Translations under genes and position numbers: made by a program
Assembly: GCA_026627385.1 (NCBI GenBank)
Contig: JAPNUR010000016.1
Span: forward strand, 1 to 64,000
Origin: Bacillota bacterium
Lineage (GTDB): Bacteria > Bacillota > Sulfobacillia > Sulfobacillales > Sulfobacillaceae
Reading direction: 5' to 3'
DNA length: 64,000 bases
In this document: positions 8,523 to 17,346 of the stretch, one piece after another
Layout: the number at the start of each line of letters is the position of its first letter
Numbering within the stretch: the first letter of the stretch is position 1
Notes under the pieces: generated by a model
Told to the model about the DNA's origin: nothing
The model's input: only the letters and a program-made list of their open reading frames with translations
Database searches by the model: none

Positions 8523-9761
8523 ATGCGCATCTTACACTTCTTAAACCAGGTCAAGTTATCTCCTGACCCACGCTCCGCGCCGGCCAGCGGGATTGTTCGG
8601 GTAGCGTTGGAGTTGGCTCGCATTCAGGCCCGCGAGGGGCACGAAGTGACGGTAGCCACGGCCGGCCCTAGGTCCTGGAAGGCGACATGGGAAGGTGTCA
8701 CCTTGGAGGAGCTGTTGGACAGGCGGTTTGCCGTGCTTCGGTGGAAAGGGCAACTCTGGGACTTTCGCCACCATGCAGCCTTGGTGGAAAAGACCTGGAC
8801 GCATCGCTACGATGTGGTACATGCTCACAATTACGGCTACTTGAAATACCTACGCGCTAAAGTGAAGCTTATGCATTTTCATAGCGATCCCCTCTACGCG
8901 GAGTACAACTTTCATCCGTGGCGGCCTCAAGATTTTGACCTGGTGTTACACACAGCGGACGGCCTTCTCGCCGTGTGTGACTATGTGGCGCAACAAGTGG
9001 CGCAAGGCATCCAGCATCGTCGGCCAGTCTGGGTTGTGCCGAATGGTGTAGAGATGGCCTGGTACCAATCGGACGAAGCCCTGAGTGCGGGAACAGAACT
9101 TCGCGGCCATCTCGGGATTTCCGCCCGTGCGACCGTGTTTTTGTTTTGCGGGCAGTTCGAATTCATCAAAGGGATTGGGGTGCTGGCCAAAGCGTTTGCG
9201 CAATTGGCGCGAACGCGGGACGATGTCTATTTGGTGCTGGCTGGCGGAACTAATCTATGGGGCGGTGGGCACGAACCGCGCTCGACGGGTGACGTACCCG
9301 ATCTTTTCTTAGGAAGCGAAAAGGTGAAGCGTCGGGTACGGTTGCTAGGGCTCGTTGAGCAAGCGCGCATGCCTGCCGTTTATCAAGCTTCCGATGTGGT
9401 CGTGATTCCCTCGTTGTGGAAAGAGGCACTGTCATTAGTGGCCTTAGAGGCGGCCGCGAGCGGAAAGCCAGTCATTGCGTCCAATATCGGAGGATTGCCA
9501 GAGGCGGTGACATCGGAAAACGGCCTCCTTGTGGAACCCGGAGACATCCGCGGATTGGTCGATGCGATGCAGCGGTTGGTGTCGGATATTGAGCTACGAA
9601 GAGAGATGGGGCGCAAGGGAATGGCTCTTGCGAAAGAGCGTTCGTGGGAGACCACATGGCAGAGCCTCAAGCCGTTTTACGGGCTGGCCCCCGCGGTTCC
9701 GCGCCATAGGCACGAAGGGCAGTGTGCAGAAGAATTCAACGGAATATCCATTATCCGCTGA
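8523..9761 (+). CDS. GT4 family glycosyltransferase
   Basis: This 412-residue GT-B transferase has the N-terminal motif MRILHFLNQVKLS, an acceptor-side DVVHAHNYGYLKYL, the donor-domain segment TVFLFCGQFEFIKGIGVLAKAF and the EX7E site in SLWKEALSLVALEAAASGKP (about residues 301-309). Length and layout are typical. An AAAGGAG ribosome site lies about 15 bases before the ATG, somewhat far. It ends the plus-strand operon; about 207 bases follow before the convergent amino-sugar genes, with no convincing terminator. Confidence 0.9.
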   Translation: MRILHFLNQVKLSPDPRSAPASGIVRVALELARIQAREGHEVTVATAGPRSWKATWEGVTLEELLDRRFAVLRWKGQLWDFRHHAALVEKTWTHRYDVVHAHNYGYLKYLRAKVKLMHFHSDPLYAEYNFHPWRPQDFDLVLHTADGLLAVCDYVAQQVAQGIQHRRPVWVVPNGVEMAWYQSDEALSAGTELRGHLGISARATVFLFCGQFEFIKGIGVLAKAFAQLARTRDDVYLVLAGGTNLWGGGHEPRSTGDVPDLFLGSEKVKRRVRLLGLVEQARMPAVYQASDVVVIPSLWKEALSLVALEAAASGKPVIASNIGGLPEAVTSENGLLVEPGDIRGLVDAMQRLVSDIELRREMGRKGMALAKERSWETTWQSLKPFYGLAPAVPRHRHEGQCAEEFNGISIIR

Positions 9762-9968
9762 TTGACCTCCCACAGAGTATTTCTGACAACCGCTGCGAGT
9801 GCTGAAGACATAAGTGGGTAAGGTAGTTAATAACTTGGCGGTTGACTGAGCGGCCAAAGGGGAATGGTACGGCTTTCCGCGTAAACACGATCATGTCCTT
9901 CGCGTTTCTCCAGACTGTCCGGTTTGCTTGCGGAGTGGAAGTGTCATCCATGGACGGGGGAATGCGGG

Positions 9969-10955
9969 TTATGCGTGTCCAGCGCTATTGACAGGCACCT
10001 CGGAGTTGTCTAATGAGATTTCCCAAAAATCCTGCACAACGGATCCGGCGCCAAACCCCATCTTGTAACGATACAAGCCTTCGTTTAACACCCGACCGTC
10101 GGATTCATTGCTGTTGCCAAAGTCGAAGTAGCGCCGGCCCGTTTGTGCACTGTCCATAATCGCTGTCTCAAAGACCAGGTCAAGGGCTGAGATGCGCCGG
10201 GCGACATCACCTGCCGCACTATATTGGGCGCGCGTCGCGACCGACGTTTGATATAAGATCAGGCCAGCCACTACGGTGTTTTCGTAAAGAGCCGTTGCGA
10301 GGTGAATGTGGTCAGGAAAGCGCTCCATGAGGGTCGTCATTTCGGAGCGTGAATGCACGGGACGGACGCGATACCGGAATTCTAACTGTTCTTCTAAAAT
10401 GTTCCAGAAGGCGTCGAAGTGAATGGGGTCGAAAGAAACGCTCACGCCATGGCGGCGAGCGCGATCCACGCCTTGTCGGCGGTTACGGTGTAACCGCCTC
10501 TGGGCGTGATGGTCGATAACGGCACAGAGGTCCCGTCGCCAAAGATGGCCGCCGGCACGAAAAAGGGCATAACTGTCGTCAGCTAACAGGCGCTGATGGT
10601 AGATCGAGGGCACCACTTTGTAGCGAAGCCAGCGATATCCCAAGTCACGGTAATATGCGATGCAAAGTCCGAGCGCCTCGATCAGGGTTTCCCCGCATAG
10701 AGTGCCCTGATGCACCAGCCCTCCATAGGTGATCCCGGGGTGACTGATGATCCCCGTCGGATCACGCGGGTCTTCGGCAGCCGGAAAGACTGCGACGACA
10801 CGTGAGGCCTCAACGAGGATGAGAGAGCGGTCGCGAAAACGGGCACCGTGATAGGAGAGATAGCGGCGGGTATGGAGGAAGGTGCCATTGACGGCGTCTT
10901 TGACAAAGAAATCCCAAATGTCGTGGTCACCCTCGTTATAAGGCTGAATATTCAT
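9969..10955 (-). CDS. FemAB/GNAT-like acyl- or aminoacyltransferase
   Basis: This 328-residue protein has the doubled GNAT layout of FemAB-type transferases: an N-terminal half with QPYNEGDHDIWDFFV and a GITYGGLVHQ core, and a C-terminal half with VVAGLILYQTS, SALDLVFETAIMD and RYFDFGNSNE. Such enzymes attach an acyl or aminoacyl group to an amine. Placed directly after a sugar ketoisomerase and a sugar aminotransferase, it most likely acylates the amino sugar they make. That is inference; in known pathways this step usually uses a hexapeptide-repeat or single-domain acetyltransferase. The ATG at 10955 follows AAAGGCGAGG and overlaps the upstream DegT gene by 20 bases; a further upstream ATG at 10979 is possible. 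Confidence 0.75.
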   Translation of the reverse strand: MNIQPYNEGDHDIWDFFVKDAVNGTFLHTRRYLSYHGARFRDRSLILVEASRVVAVFPAAEDPRDPTGIISHPGITYGGLVHQGTLCGETLIEALGLCIAYYRDLGYRWLRYKVVPSIYHQRLLADDSYALFRAGGHLWRRDLCAVIDHHAQRRLHRNRRQGVDRARRHGVSVSFDPIHFDAFWNILEEQLEFRYRVRPVHSRSEMTTLMERFPDHIHLATALYENTVVAGLILYQTSVATRAQYSAAGDVARRISALDLVFETAIMDSAQTGRRYFDFGNSNESDGRVLNEGLYRYKMGFGAGSVVQDFWEISLDNSEVPVNSAGHA

Positions 10956-12075
10956 AGCCGGCCTCGCCTTTCTCTTCATCGAAAAATTGATGCAGGACCT
11001 CCGTCACGTAGTCGACTTCCGCCAAGGATAAATAAGGGCCGAGGGGAAGACTGAGCACCTCTGCAGCCAACCGATTAGCTAGGGGAAAGCAGTCTTTGTC
11101 AAAACTATGTCGGTAGGCACGTTGGCGATGGGGCGGGATCGGATAATGGATTTGGGTTTCAACGCCGTGATCTAAAAGAAACTGTTGAAGCGCATTGCGA
11201 CGCGGGGTGCGAATCACAAAGAGGTGCCACACGCTCTGTTCGAGCGTATCCAAGGGCGGCAAGACGAGGGGGAGGTTCTGCAGGCGCTCTACATAGCGAT
11301 GAGCAAGGATCTGCCGCCGCTGATTCCACTCCGAAAGGGTGCGCAACTTGACGCGCAAGATGGCGGCATTCATTTCGCTCATGCGACTATTCCACCCGAT
11401 GACGTCGTGATGATACTTTTCCCGGGAGCCATAGTTTCGAAGGCGCCGCGCCAGATCCCAGACGCCACGATCGTTGGTCGTGATGGCACCGGCATCGCCG
11501 AGGGCTCCTAAGTTTTTGGACGGATAAAAACTCCAGCACCCAGCATCGCCAAACGCGCCCACCGGTTGGTGCGCCCATTGTGCGCCGTGGGCCTGAGCAG
11601 CATCCTCGATGACCGCAATGCCGTGGTGACGCGCCCAGGACACAATCTCCGGCATAGGGCAAGGTCGGCCATAAAGATGGACAGGAATCACGGCCCTGGT
11701 GCGTGGCGTGACGGAGGCCTCGAGGGTTTCCGCCCGGATCACCATGGTCTCAGGATCGGGTTCGATGCCCACGACCTCGGCTCCCACCAAGGTGACCGCC
11801 AGCCACGTGGCCACAAAGGTGTTGGTTGGAACCAATACCTCGTCCCCCGGCCCAACATGTAGCGCCTTCAGCGCGATCATCAGCGCCTCCAGCCCATTGG
11901 CCACGGCGACACAATAGCGTGCCCCCACAGCACTGGCAAACTCGTCTTCAAACGCTTCCGTCTCCGGCCCCAACAAGTAGCGGCCGCTTTGCACCACGCG
12001 AAAAGTGGCCTGCTCGAGGTCTCGGGCGAGTTCTTGATTTTGACGTTTCAAGTCCAAAAACGGCACAGTGATCAC
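10936..12075 (-). CDS. DegT/DnrJ/EryC1 sugar aminotransferase
   Basis: This PLP-dependent enzyme (379 residues) aminates a keto-sugar nucleotide. Motifs in order are VPFLDLKRQNQEL, VANGLEALMIALKAL, GDEVLVPTNTFVAT, AVIPVHLYGRPC, IEDAAQAHGA and FYPSKNLGALGDAGAI, whose Lys (about residue 184) should hold PLP, then NSRMSEMNAAILR. The start is the GTG at 12075, giving a GTGA overlap with the ketoisomerase gene. Pairing with an FdtA/QdtA-like protein points to a dTDP-3-amino-3,6-dideoxyhexose (Qui3N or Fuc3N type) as product. The downstream FemAB-like gene overlaps its end. Confidence 0.9.
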   Translation of the reverse strand: MITVPFLDLKRQNQELARDLEQATFRVVQSGRYLLGPETEAFEDEFASAVGARYCVAVANGLEALMIALKALHVGPGDEVLVPTNTFVATWLAVTLVGAEVVGIEPDPETMVIRAETLEASVTPRTRAVIPVHLYGRPCPMPEIVSWARHHGIAVIEDAAQAHGAQWAHQPVGAFGDAGCWSFYPSKNLGALGDAGAITTNDRGVWDLARRLRNYGSREKYHHDVIGWNSRMSEMNAAILRVKLRTLSEWNQRRQILAHRYVERLQNLPLVLPPLDTLEQSVWHLFVIRTPRRNALQQFLLDHGVETQIHYPIPPHRQRAYRHSFDKDCFPLANRLAAEVLSLPLGPYLSLAEVDYVTEVLHQFFDEEKGEAGYEYSAL

Positions 12076-12506
12076 GACGTCACCCCCAACAAGGCGTGGA
12101 ATTCGTCGTGGTTGCGAATGTAGTCGCCTTCGTTGTACAGATCCGAGGCTAAGACGAGGCAAATGGAGTGGGGGAGAAAGTGGTCTAATTCGCGCCAGAC
12201 CATGGGCGGGAGAACGAGTCCGACGGTCGGCTGGGCCAGTGTATAGCGGGTGACGGTGAGGCCGTCCTCCACAACCACGTCAAAACTCCCCGCAAGGGCG
12301 ATCAAGCATTGGTACAGCGTGCGATGCGCGTGGCCCCCGCGTGTGGCATACGGTGGGATGTCGTATAGGTAATAGAGACGGCGCACAAGAAACGGGAGAT
12401 CGTGAGACGGTTCAATATAGGTAAGATTTCCTCGAATGTCGCTGACTTGGGGAAATTCGCGAAGATAAGGATGGATGATGGGATAGGACTTGACAATGTG
12501 GCTCAA
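12072..12506 (-). CDS. FdtA/QdtA-like sugar 3,4-ketoisomerase (WxcM cupin)
   Basis: This 144-residue cupin is expected to isomerise dTDP-4-keto-6-deoxyglucose to the 3-keto form before amination. Family hallmarks are VSDIRGNLTYIEP, FLVRRLYYLYDIP, the catalytic RGGHAHRTLYQ histidines, GSFDVVVEDG and the C-terminal YNEGDYIRNHDEF. I prefer TTG at 12506, which follows GAGGCGGTGA, over an ATG at 12554; the likely promoter -10 (12540-12535) lies downstream of that ATG. It is the first gene of a three-gene minus-strand operon. No RmlA/RmlB genes are visible in the window, so the precursor must come from elsewhere. Confidence 0.88.
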   Translation of the reverse strand: MSHIVKSYPIIHPYLREFPQVSDIRGNLTYIEPSHDLPFLVRRLYYLYDIPPYATRGGHAHRTLYQCLIALAGSFDVVVEDGLTVTRYTLAQPTVGLVLPPMVWRELDHFLPHSICLVLASDLYNEGDYIRNHDEFHALLGVTS

Positions 12507-12534
12507 CGAGTCACCGCCTCGACATTTTTTCTCT

Positions 12535-12564
12535 ATGTTACCATGTATTGGCATAAAAAGACAA
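12535..12564 (-). promoter_or_regulatory. Promoter of the amino-sugar operon
   Basis: Reading the minus strand, TTGTCT (12564-12559), an 18-base spacer and TAACAT (12540-12535) preceded by TGG form an extended -10 promoter in the context CAATACATGGTAACAT. It overlaps the divergent plus-strand promoter at 12548-12577. Confidence 0.5.
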
Positions 12565-12577
12565 TAACTGGTATATT
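12548..12577 (+). promoter_or_regulatory. Promoter of the toroid/GT2/surface-protein cassette
   Basis: TTGGCA (12548-12553), an 18-base spacer and TATATT (12572-12577) with an extended -10 TG, in the context CAATAACTGGTATATT. It is interleaved with the minus-strand promoter, so the two operons may compete. Confidence 0.6.
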
Positions 12578-12610
12578 AGGAAGAAAATATCTTTCGAGAA
12601 AGGGATTCCC

Positions 12611-13876
12611 ATGACACTGCTCGAGTCGGTTTTGGCCTTGGACCAGTGGTTGGAAACCATGAAGCAGCCCCAGGGCTACGCTGGGCCCGTCGCGCATTGG
12701 TGGCAGGCCTGCTACCATTATGTGGGGCCTGGGGTGGATTGGCGTTACGAAGGGATTCTCGCGGGTTACCAAAATTTGTGGGCCCTATCCCATGATGACC
12801 GTTGGCGGGAACGCATCGACGATGCGGTGCATCACGTGGTGGGGGGCCAGCGATCGGATGGCAGTTATCGGAATTCGCGGTTTGAGGACAATCCGGGGGT
12901 GCTGGGTACCCCCCACGAAGCAGCAGCGACGCTAGGCCTTCTGCGGGTCTATCACACGTCAACGCACCCGGCAATTGGCCAGGTCATTGCCAAAAATCTG
13001 CGCCATTTAATTGCCCAACTGTGGGACGAGCCGTCTCAAGGTTTCAACGACGCGCCGGGAGTGCTTGGGCGGGTGCCGAACAAACTCGCGACGCTGGCGG
13101 AAGCCTTGATGGCGGGTGCGGAACTCTTGGGGGAGGACGCGTGGTTGCGCTATGCCCACAGTGCGCTGGACGACATTGTACGGTTGCAAGTGACGGCAGG
13201 ACGATTCAAGGGCGCTGTCCATCAGTGGGCATTTGGGCCGGCCTTGCGCGGCGATGGCCGGTTTTTCCCCTATTACATCGCTCGCTGTGTCCCGGCGCTG
13301 CTTGAGGGCGCGCGCATTTTTCAGGAACACCGTTACCGTGAGGCAGCCGAGCTCATTGGCGACTTTCTTTTGAGGACATGCCACGACGATGGCAGCTGGC
13401 CCCAACTTTTTTACGAACGCGGGGGGTGTGTGGAATATCCGCACTGGGTGGCCCCCCTGGCTGATATCCTGTATGCCTTGTGGCGTCTTCAGCGAACCCT
13501 GCCGCCGGCGAGTCTCGCCTATTTGCGGAACGGTCAATTGCCTTCGGGCGGTTTTGTGACGGCAGAAGGATTTTACGCGCGCTTCGCTCATTCTCGTGAC
13601 CCGCGAAGGAGCTACCTGGATGTGACCCCGGTCGTGGGGTGGAATGACAAGGTACTACGGTTTTTCACCGCCCTTCTCCGCGACTGCCCAGCGGATTCTT
13701 CGATGGTGGATAGGGTGGACGAGGCGGTGGTGATGCCGGTATGGGTTGGCCAAGTCCAAGGGCAGTTTACGGAAACTCGCGACATCATGGCTATCCGGGG
13801 GCCGCGCGGTCCGGCGTTCTTTTGGCACAAACAAAATCCGTGGGCTGTCTTGAACGGGGAGGTGATGGTGCGATGA
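12611..13876 (+). CDS. Alpha/alpha-toroid protein of unknown activity
   Basis: This 421-residue cytosolic protein (no signal peptide) reads as a helical-hairpin toroid. Repeated aromatic and Gly-rich turns appear at GGQRSDGSYRNSRFED (about 78-93), CHDDGSWPQLFY (about 257-268) and NGQLPSGGFVTAEGF (about 309-323). These resemble the QW-like turns of terpene-cyclase, epimerase and glycanase toroids. I cannot assign a reaction. It opens a four-gene cassette with ATGA coupling to a membrane GT2, so a role in making or processing that enzyme's product is plausible. AAAGGGA precedes the ATG. Confidence 0.6.
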   Translation: MTLLESVLALDQWLETMKQPQGYAGPVAHWWQACYHYVGPGVDWRYEGILAGYQNLWALSHDDRWRERIDDAVHHVVGGQRSDGSYRNSRFEDNPGVLGTPHEAAATLGLLRVYHTSTHPAIGQVIAKNLRHLIAQLWDEPSQGFNDAPGVLGRVPNKLATLAEALMAGAELLGEDAWLRYAHSALDDIVRLQVTAGRFKGAVHQWAFGPALRGDGRFFPYYIARCVPALLEGARIFQEHRYREAAELIGDFLLRTCHDDGSWPQLFYERGGCVEYPHWVAPLADILYALWRLQRTLPPASLAYLRNGQLPSGGFVTAEGFYARFAHSRDPRRSYLDVTPVVGWNDKVLRFFTALLRDCPADSSMVDRVDEAVVMPVWVGQVQGQFTETRDIMAIRGPRGPAFFWHKQNPWAVLNGEVMVR

Positions 13877-14928
13877 TCTGGATTCTGCCGATGGTCGTAC
13901 TGGTGGTGCAGCTGATGCGTTGGCTAAATAGTCGTCCGGTGATGGCATCGTGTGAGCCACCCCAGTTGGACGCTCGGCAAACTCGGTCGGTGACGTTTTT
14001 GGTCGCGGCTTGGAATGCGGCTGAGGACGTGGAACCCTTTGTTAAAGCATTTCGCGCCTTGAATCTCCCGTCCGCCCAACTGGTGCTGGCGGCGGGAGGT
14101 GAGGACGGCACTTATGAGCGCGCGGTGTCGCTGAGCGATGCCCAGGTAACCGTCATTCTCCAGAGAGCAGGAGAAGGCAAGCAAAGGGCCCTAGCCAATG
14201 CCTTTCCTTATGCCAGGGGCACCATTATTTATTTAACCGACATTGATTGTCGGCCCACTCGGGATGTGGTGAACCCGATGTTATTGCATCTGGACACCGC
14301 ACCCCAGGAAGTGGCCGCAGGCATGGTACGACCCTTGGAAAGTCAAGTGACCAATCGTTTTGTATTGGCACAATGGGCGGTCTATCAAGCGAGCCGCATG
14401 GCCGAAAGTTCCTCGGTTACCGGCATTGACGGCCGCAACGCGGCCGTGCGCCGCGACATCCTGGTCGCCACGCGCGCGTTGGAGGTGCCGGCGCCGAGCG
14501 GCACTGATTACACCTTGGCCAAAGAACTTTTACGGCGCGGGTTTGTCATTCGCCGTGTGTGCAGCGAGATGCCGACGGAATTTCCCCCGACATTCGGGAC
14601 TTACGTCAAAAAACAGGCCCGGTGGCTGCGCAATGTGTGGCTTCTGGGCGGGCGATACCGGGCACTGAGGGAAGTGCGCCAAGTCGCGCTGACCGTCACC
14701 TTTCCCCTAGCCGTAGTGGCTCTCATGTTGGTCGGTGTATGGCTTCACCAGGCCTTGGCGTTAGCCCTTGCACTGGTACTGTGGAGCCTCGGAAATCGCA
14801 CCATCTATCTTAAGAAAGCCGGCGTTGCCCCGTACCTCTGGGCAAACGCTATGCTGTTAGGGGGAGACTGGAGTGCAAGCCTGCTCATGCTCATCCAGAT
14901 TTGGCGGGGGAGTCTCGCATGGTCGTAA
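13873..14928 (+). CDS. Membrane GT2 glycosyltransferase with QxxRW-like motif
   Basis: This 351-residue protein starts with a membrane helix (MIWILPMVVLVVQLMRW). It continues with a GT2 domain: VTFLVAAWNAAEDV, the metal site LTDIDCRPTRD (about residue 121), GIDGRNAAVRRDIL, and KKQARWLRNVWLLGG, a QxxRW-type motif seen in processive or ceramide-glucosyltransferase-like GT2 enzymes. C-terminal membrane helices follow at about 270-310 and near 325-345. The start was set by the ATGA overlap and the GGGAGGTGAT ribosome site. Its layout fits polysaccharide polymerisation at the membrane, but whether it is processive cannot be judged from sequence alone. Confidence 0.82.
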   Translation: MIWILPMVVLVVQLMRWLNSRPVMASCEPPQLDARQTRSVTFLVAAWNAAEDVEPFVKAFRALNLPSAQLVLAAGGEDGTYERAVSLSDAQVTVILQRAGEGKQRALANAFPYARGTIIYLTDIDCRPTRDVVNPMLLHLDTAPQEVAAGMVRPLESQVTNRFVLAQWAVYQASRMAESSSVTGIDGRNAAVRRDILVATRALEVPAPSGTDYTLAKELLRRGFVIRRVCSEMPTEFPPTFGTYVKKQARWLRNVWLLGGRYRALREVRQVALTVTFPLAVVALMLVGVWLHQALALALALVLWSLGNRTIYLKKAGVAPYLWANAMLLGGDWSASLLMLIQIWRGSLAWS

Positions 14929-17345
14929 AGCCAACGCGGGGGCAGAGTGTGGCAGCAGGGGTGGGTATCAGCCTGGCACTCCTCGTGACTGTCTTGGGGG
15001 GAACGGCCAAGGCCGCGGTGCATCCGGTGCGCGTACGGACGTTTCTCACGCGCATCGACGGGGTGAAAACCTGGATTACCGTGGTGCGGCGAGGGCCCCA
15101 TCAACCTCCGCTTTCCGCATCGGTCTGGTGGAAGTGGGGCAATGCGACCCAGGATGAATATCTCTTTGCCTTTGCGGGGCAGACCAATGCGCGGCTCTTA
15201 TTGGCGTTTTCCCGGACGGCACAAGGGCACTTGAGGGCACTCCTTTATACCAATGACTTAGGGCATATGCCGCTGCAATACCGCCTGGGTCCCCGGGGGG
15301 TCAAGGTGTTGTCCGACGGCGGCCACCCGTATCTGATTCTCGAAAGTCGCACGGCCGGCTGGATAGAGCAGGGGCGAACCAATTACAACGTGACGCTTTG
15401 GGTGGACGGGCTCAGTGGCATGGGCTACCCGAAAGTGCTGCCCAATGGGCACATCAACACCGTGTATCGCGTAGGCCAAAAGAGTCCCGGAATTCCCCAA
15501 TGGGAGGTTGGACAAAACCTGGGAAATCCGCAACCCAGTTGGGGTTATGCCCGACTGGAAATTCAAGATCGCCTGCCGGGAGCACCGCCATTTCGCGTCA
15601 TGAACGGCATTATGCCCGACTTTCCCTACCTCGGCGTGGGCAACTCCCGCCAAGTGGATTGGTATCTCGAAAACCCCTCCCCGCTCTATTTCAATCTCAC
15701 CCAGAGCCAATTGATCCTCTATTCCTTTGTCGGGTTTGAGGATGGCGGCACCTACCGGATTAATTCGGTGAACGCGGCTCCGCACCCTGATTTTGAGTCC
15801 CCCTTTGCCTTTTACAATTTTTTGCCCGATAGCCGCTATTCGCAATTGGTGGTGCGCTCGGACACCTATCCCGCCGGGGATGCATTTGGCTTTTTTCCCA
15901 CAATTCACCGCGACGAAACCACCTTTCGGTATTCCTGGGCAGGAGCCAATCCCACGCTCTTTTCCTATAGCCTGCAGTTAGCCGGCAGCATTCCCTTGAA
16001 TCAGACCGTATCCATTGGCGGAGTGCGCTTTCGTGCTGTGCGGCCGACCGATTTGCCGACGTGGGTGATGACCCAAAAGTGGCCGATGGTTGCCTTTGTA
16101 CAGTCCCTGCACGGATACGCGAGCTCCGAGGGGATTTATTCTTATACACCGCAGCAACCGTCCGCCTGGCCCTGGTTGTTAGGCCTGACCGCCCATCCGG
16201 CGCAATATTGGGCGCACCCCTATTTGGTCACTAACCCCGGCCCTGCGACGTCCGACGAAGGGTTGGCGGTGGGATACCGGGGGGAATACGATACGGCGGA
16301 CTTTCGCACGCCTGAACTGTACATCAGCCCCATTGATGGGCTCGTGCACCTCTTGTGGGCCCAAGGCGGCATCTGGAACTTGGGACACGGGTGGTACGAA
16401 CGGGAAGAAAACCTGACTGGCGGCCCTTACCTTGATGTGTGGGAATTAAAGCATTTAACCCGAAAGACGCGCCATCCGCGGGCTATGAGCGGAAAAACCG
16501 TCGAGACCTTTTATGACTTAGGCCGGACGCTCCTCTACCAGGGTCCGACGAGCATCGAAATTCTTCGCCTTCCCGCGACGGTCGACCCCGTATTGGTGAA
16601 CCCTCCCACCAACCGTGCAAGCTGGCTGGCGTTCCGGAAACTCACGCGCGAGGCCGAAACCGGGCGTTCCCCCTTTGACATGGGCGAATGGATGACAGCA
16701 TGGAAAGGACCGCGGGTCGCGTGGCAGGGAGCCCAATTGCAGGATGTCCGGGTTGTTGCTGGCCGATTTACCTGGATCCTGCATCTCACGTCGTCGACAA
16801 AGGTCAGCCGGGTCACGCCGGGCCTAAGCCCTTTGTCGCCCGGTACCTATCTTTTAACGTATGATCCGGCCACCGGCCAATGGGCCGCGCTCCCTCATCC
16901 CGTTGCCCGGGTGAGCGCTCGCGCCGTGGTGTCGACGCCGGTGGTGGGTCAAGTAGCCACGGTGACTGTGCGATTGCACAATCGCGGGGCATTGCCCGCG
17001 CCCGTCACCGTAGTGGCCACCATCGGCGGGATCCAGTACCATAGGCGCGCTGTTGTCAACGGCTATGCGTCGGATCGGGTGACAATGGTCTGGCGTGTCC
17101 ATCAAGCGACGCGTACGGAAATTTCCGTCAGCGATAATGGCCACCGGGTCATGACGAAAACGGTGACGCCTCAGCGGGTGAGTCGTCTCGTCTATTTCCT
17201 TCAGAGCCTGCCGTCTCATGGCGTGCGCGTCGGACTCGGGATTGCCACCGTGGGTCTTCTTACGCTCATGGGTCTCTTTTGGCAACGTACCTTGCTGCGC
17301 GACTCAGCGGTGATGCTGTTGGCTCAGCGAAAACGAGGTGGGTAA
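14919..17345 (+). CDS. Large secreted, membrane-anchored surface protein with CARDB-like domain
   Basis: This 808-residue protein begins with a signal peptide (basic start, hydrophobic SVAAGVGISLALLVTVLGG, then AKA). A long, Tyr/Trp-rich region with repeated short beta segments follows and matches no family I know. Near residues 660-750 lies a CARDB-like Ig domain (TPVVGQVATVTVRLHNRG), and one membrane helix precedes a basic tail at about 770-790. It should face outward, anchored at its C-terminus. The start ATG follows GGGGGAG and overlaps the GT2 gene by ten bases. Tight coupling suggests it binds, exports or modifies the GT2 product. Confidence 0.7.
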   Translation: MVVKPTRGQSVAAGVGISLALLVTVLGGTAKAAVHPVRVRTFLTRIDGVKTWITVVRRGPHQPPLSASVWWKWGNATQDEYLFAFAGQTNARLLLAFSRTAQGHLRALLYTNDLGHMPLQYRLGPRGVKVLSDGGHPYLILESRTAGWIEQGRTNYNVTLWVDGLSGMGYPKVLPNGHINTVYRVGQKSPGIPQWEVGQNLGNPQPSWGYARLEIQDRLPGAPPFRVMNGIMPDFPYLGVGNSRQVDWYLENPSPLYFNLTQSQLILYSFVGFEDGGTYRINSVNAAPHPDFESPFAFYNFLPDSRYSQLVVRSDTYPAGDAFGFFPTIHRDETTFRYSWAGANPTLFSYSLQLAGSIPLNQTVSIGGVRFRAVRPTDLPTWVMTQKWPMVAFVQSLHGYASSEGIYSYTPQQPSAWPWLLGLTAHPAQYWAHPYLVTNPGPATSDEGLAVGYRGEYDTADFRTPELYISPIDGLVHLLWAQGGIWNLGHGWYEREENLTGGPYLDVWELKHLTRKTRHPRAMSGKTVETFYDLGRTLLYQGPTSIEILRLPATVDPVLVNPPTNRASWLAFRKLTREAETGRSPFDMGEWMTAWKGPRVAWQGAQLQDVRVVAGRFTWILHLTSSTKVSRVTPGLSPLSPGTYLLTYDPATGQWAALPHPVARVSARAVVSTPVVGQVATVTVRLHNRGALPAPVTVVATIGGIQYHRRAVVNGYASDRVTMVWRVHQATRTEISVSDNGHRVMTKTVTPQRVSRLVYFLQSLPSHGVRVGLGIATVGLLTLMGLFWQRTLLRDSAVMLLAQRKRGG

Positions 17346-17346
17346 T

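Noticed and set aside
12611-13876. Assignment of the toroid protein as a squalene-hopene cyclase
   Set aside because: QW-like turns are present, but the DxDD catalytic motif is absent and the length is too short.
15258-15908. Minus-strand open frame of about 216 codons
   Set aside because: Lies wholly inside the surface-protein gene and shows no motif, signal or ribosome site.
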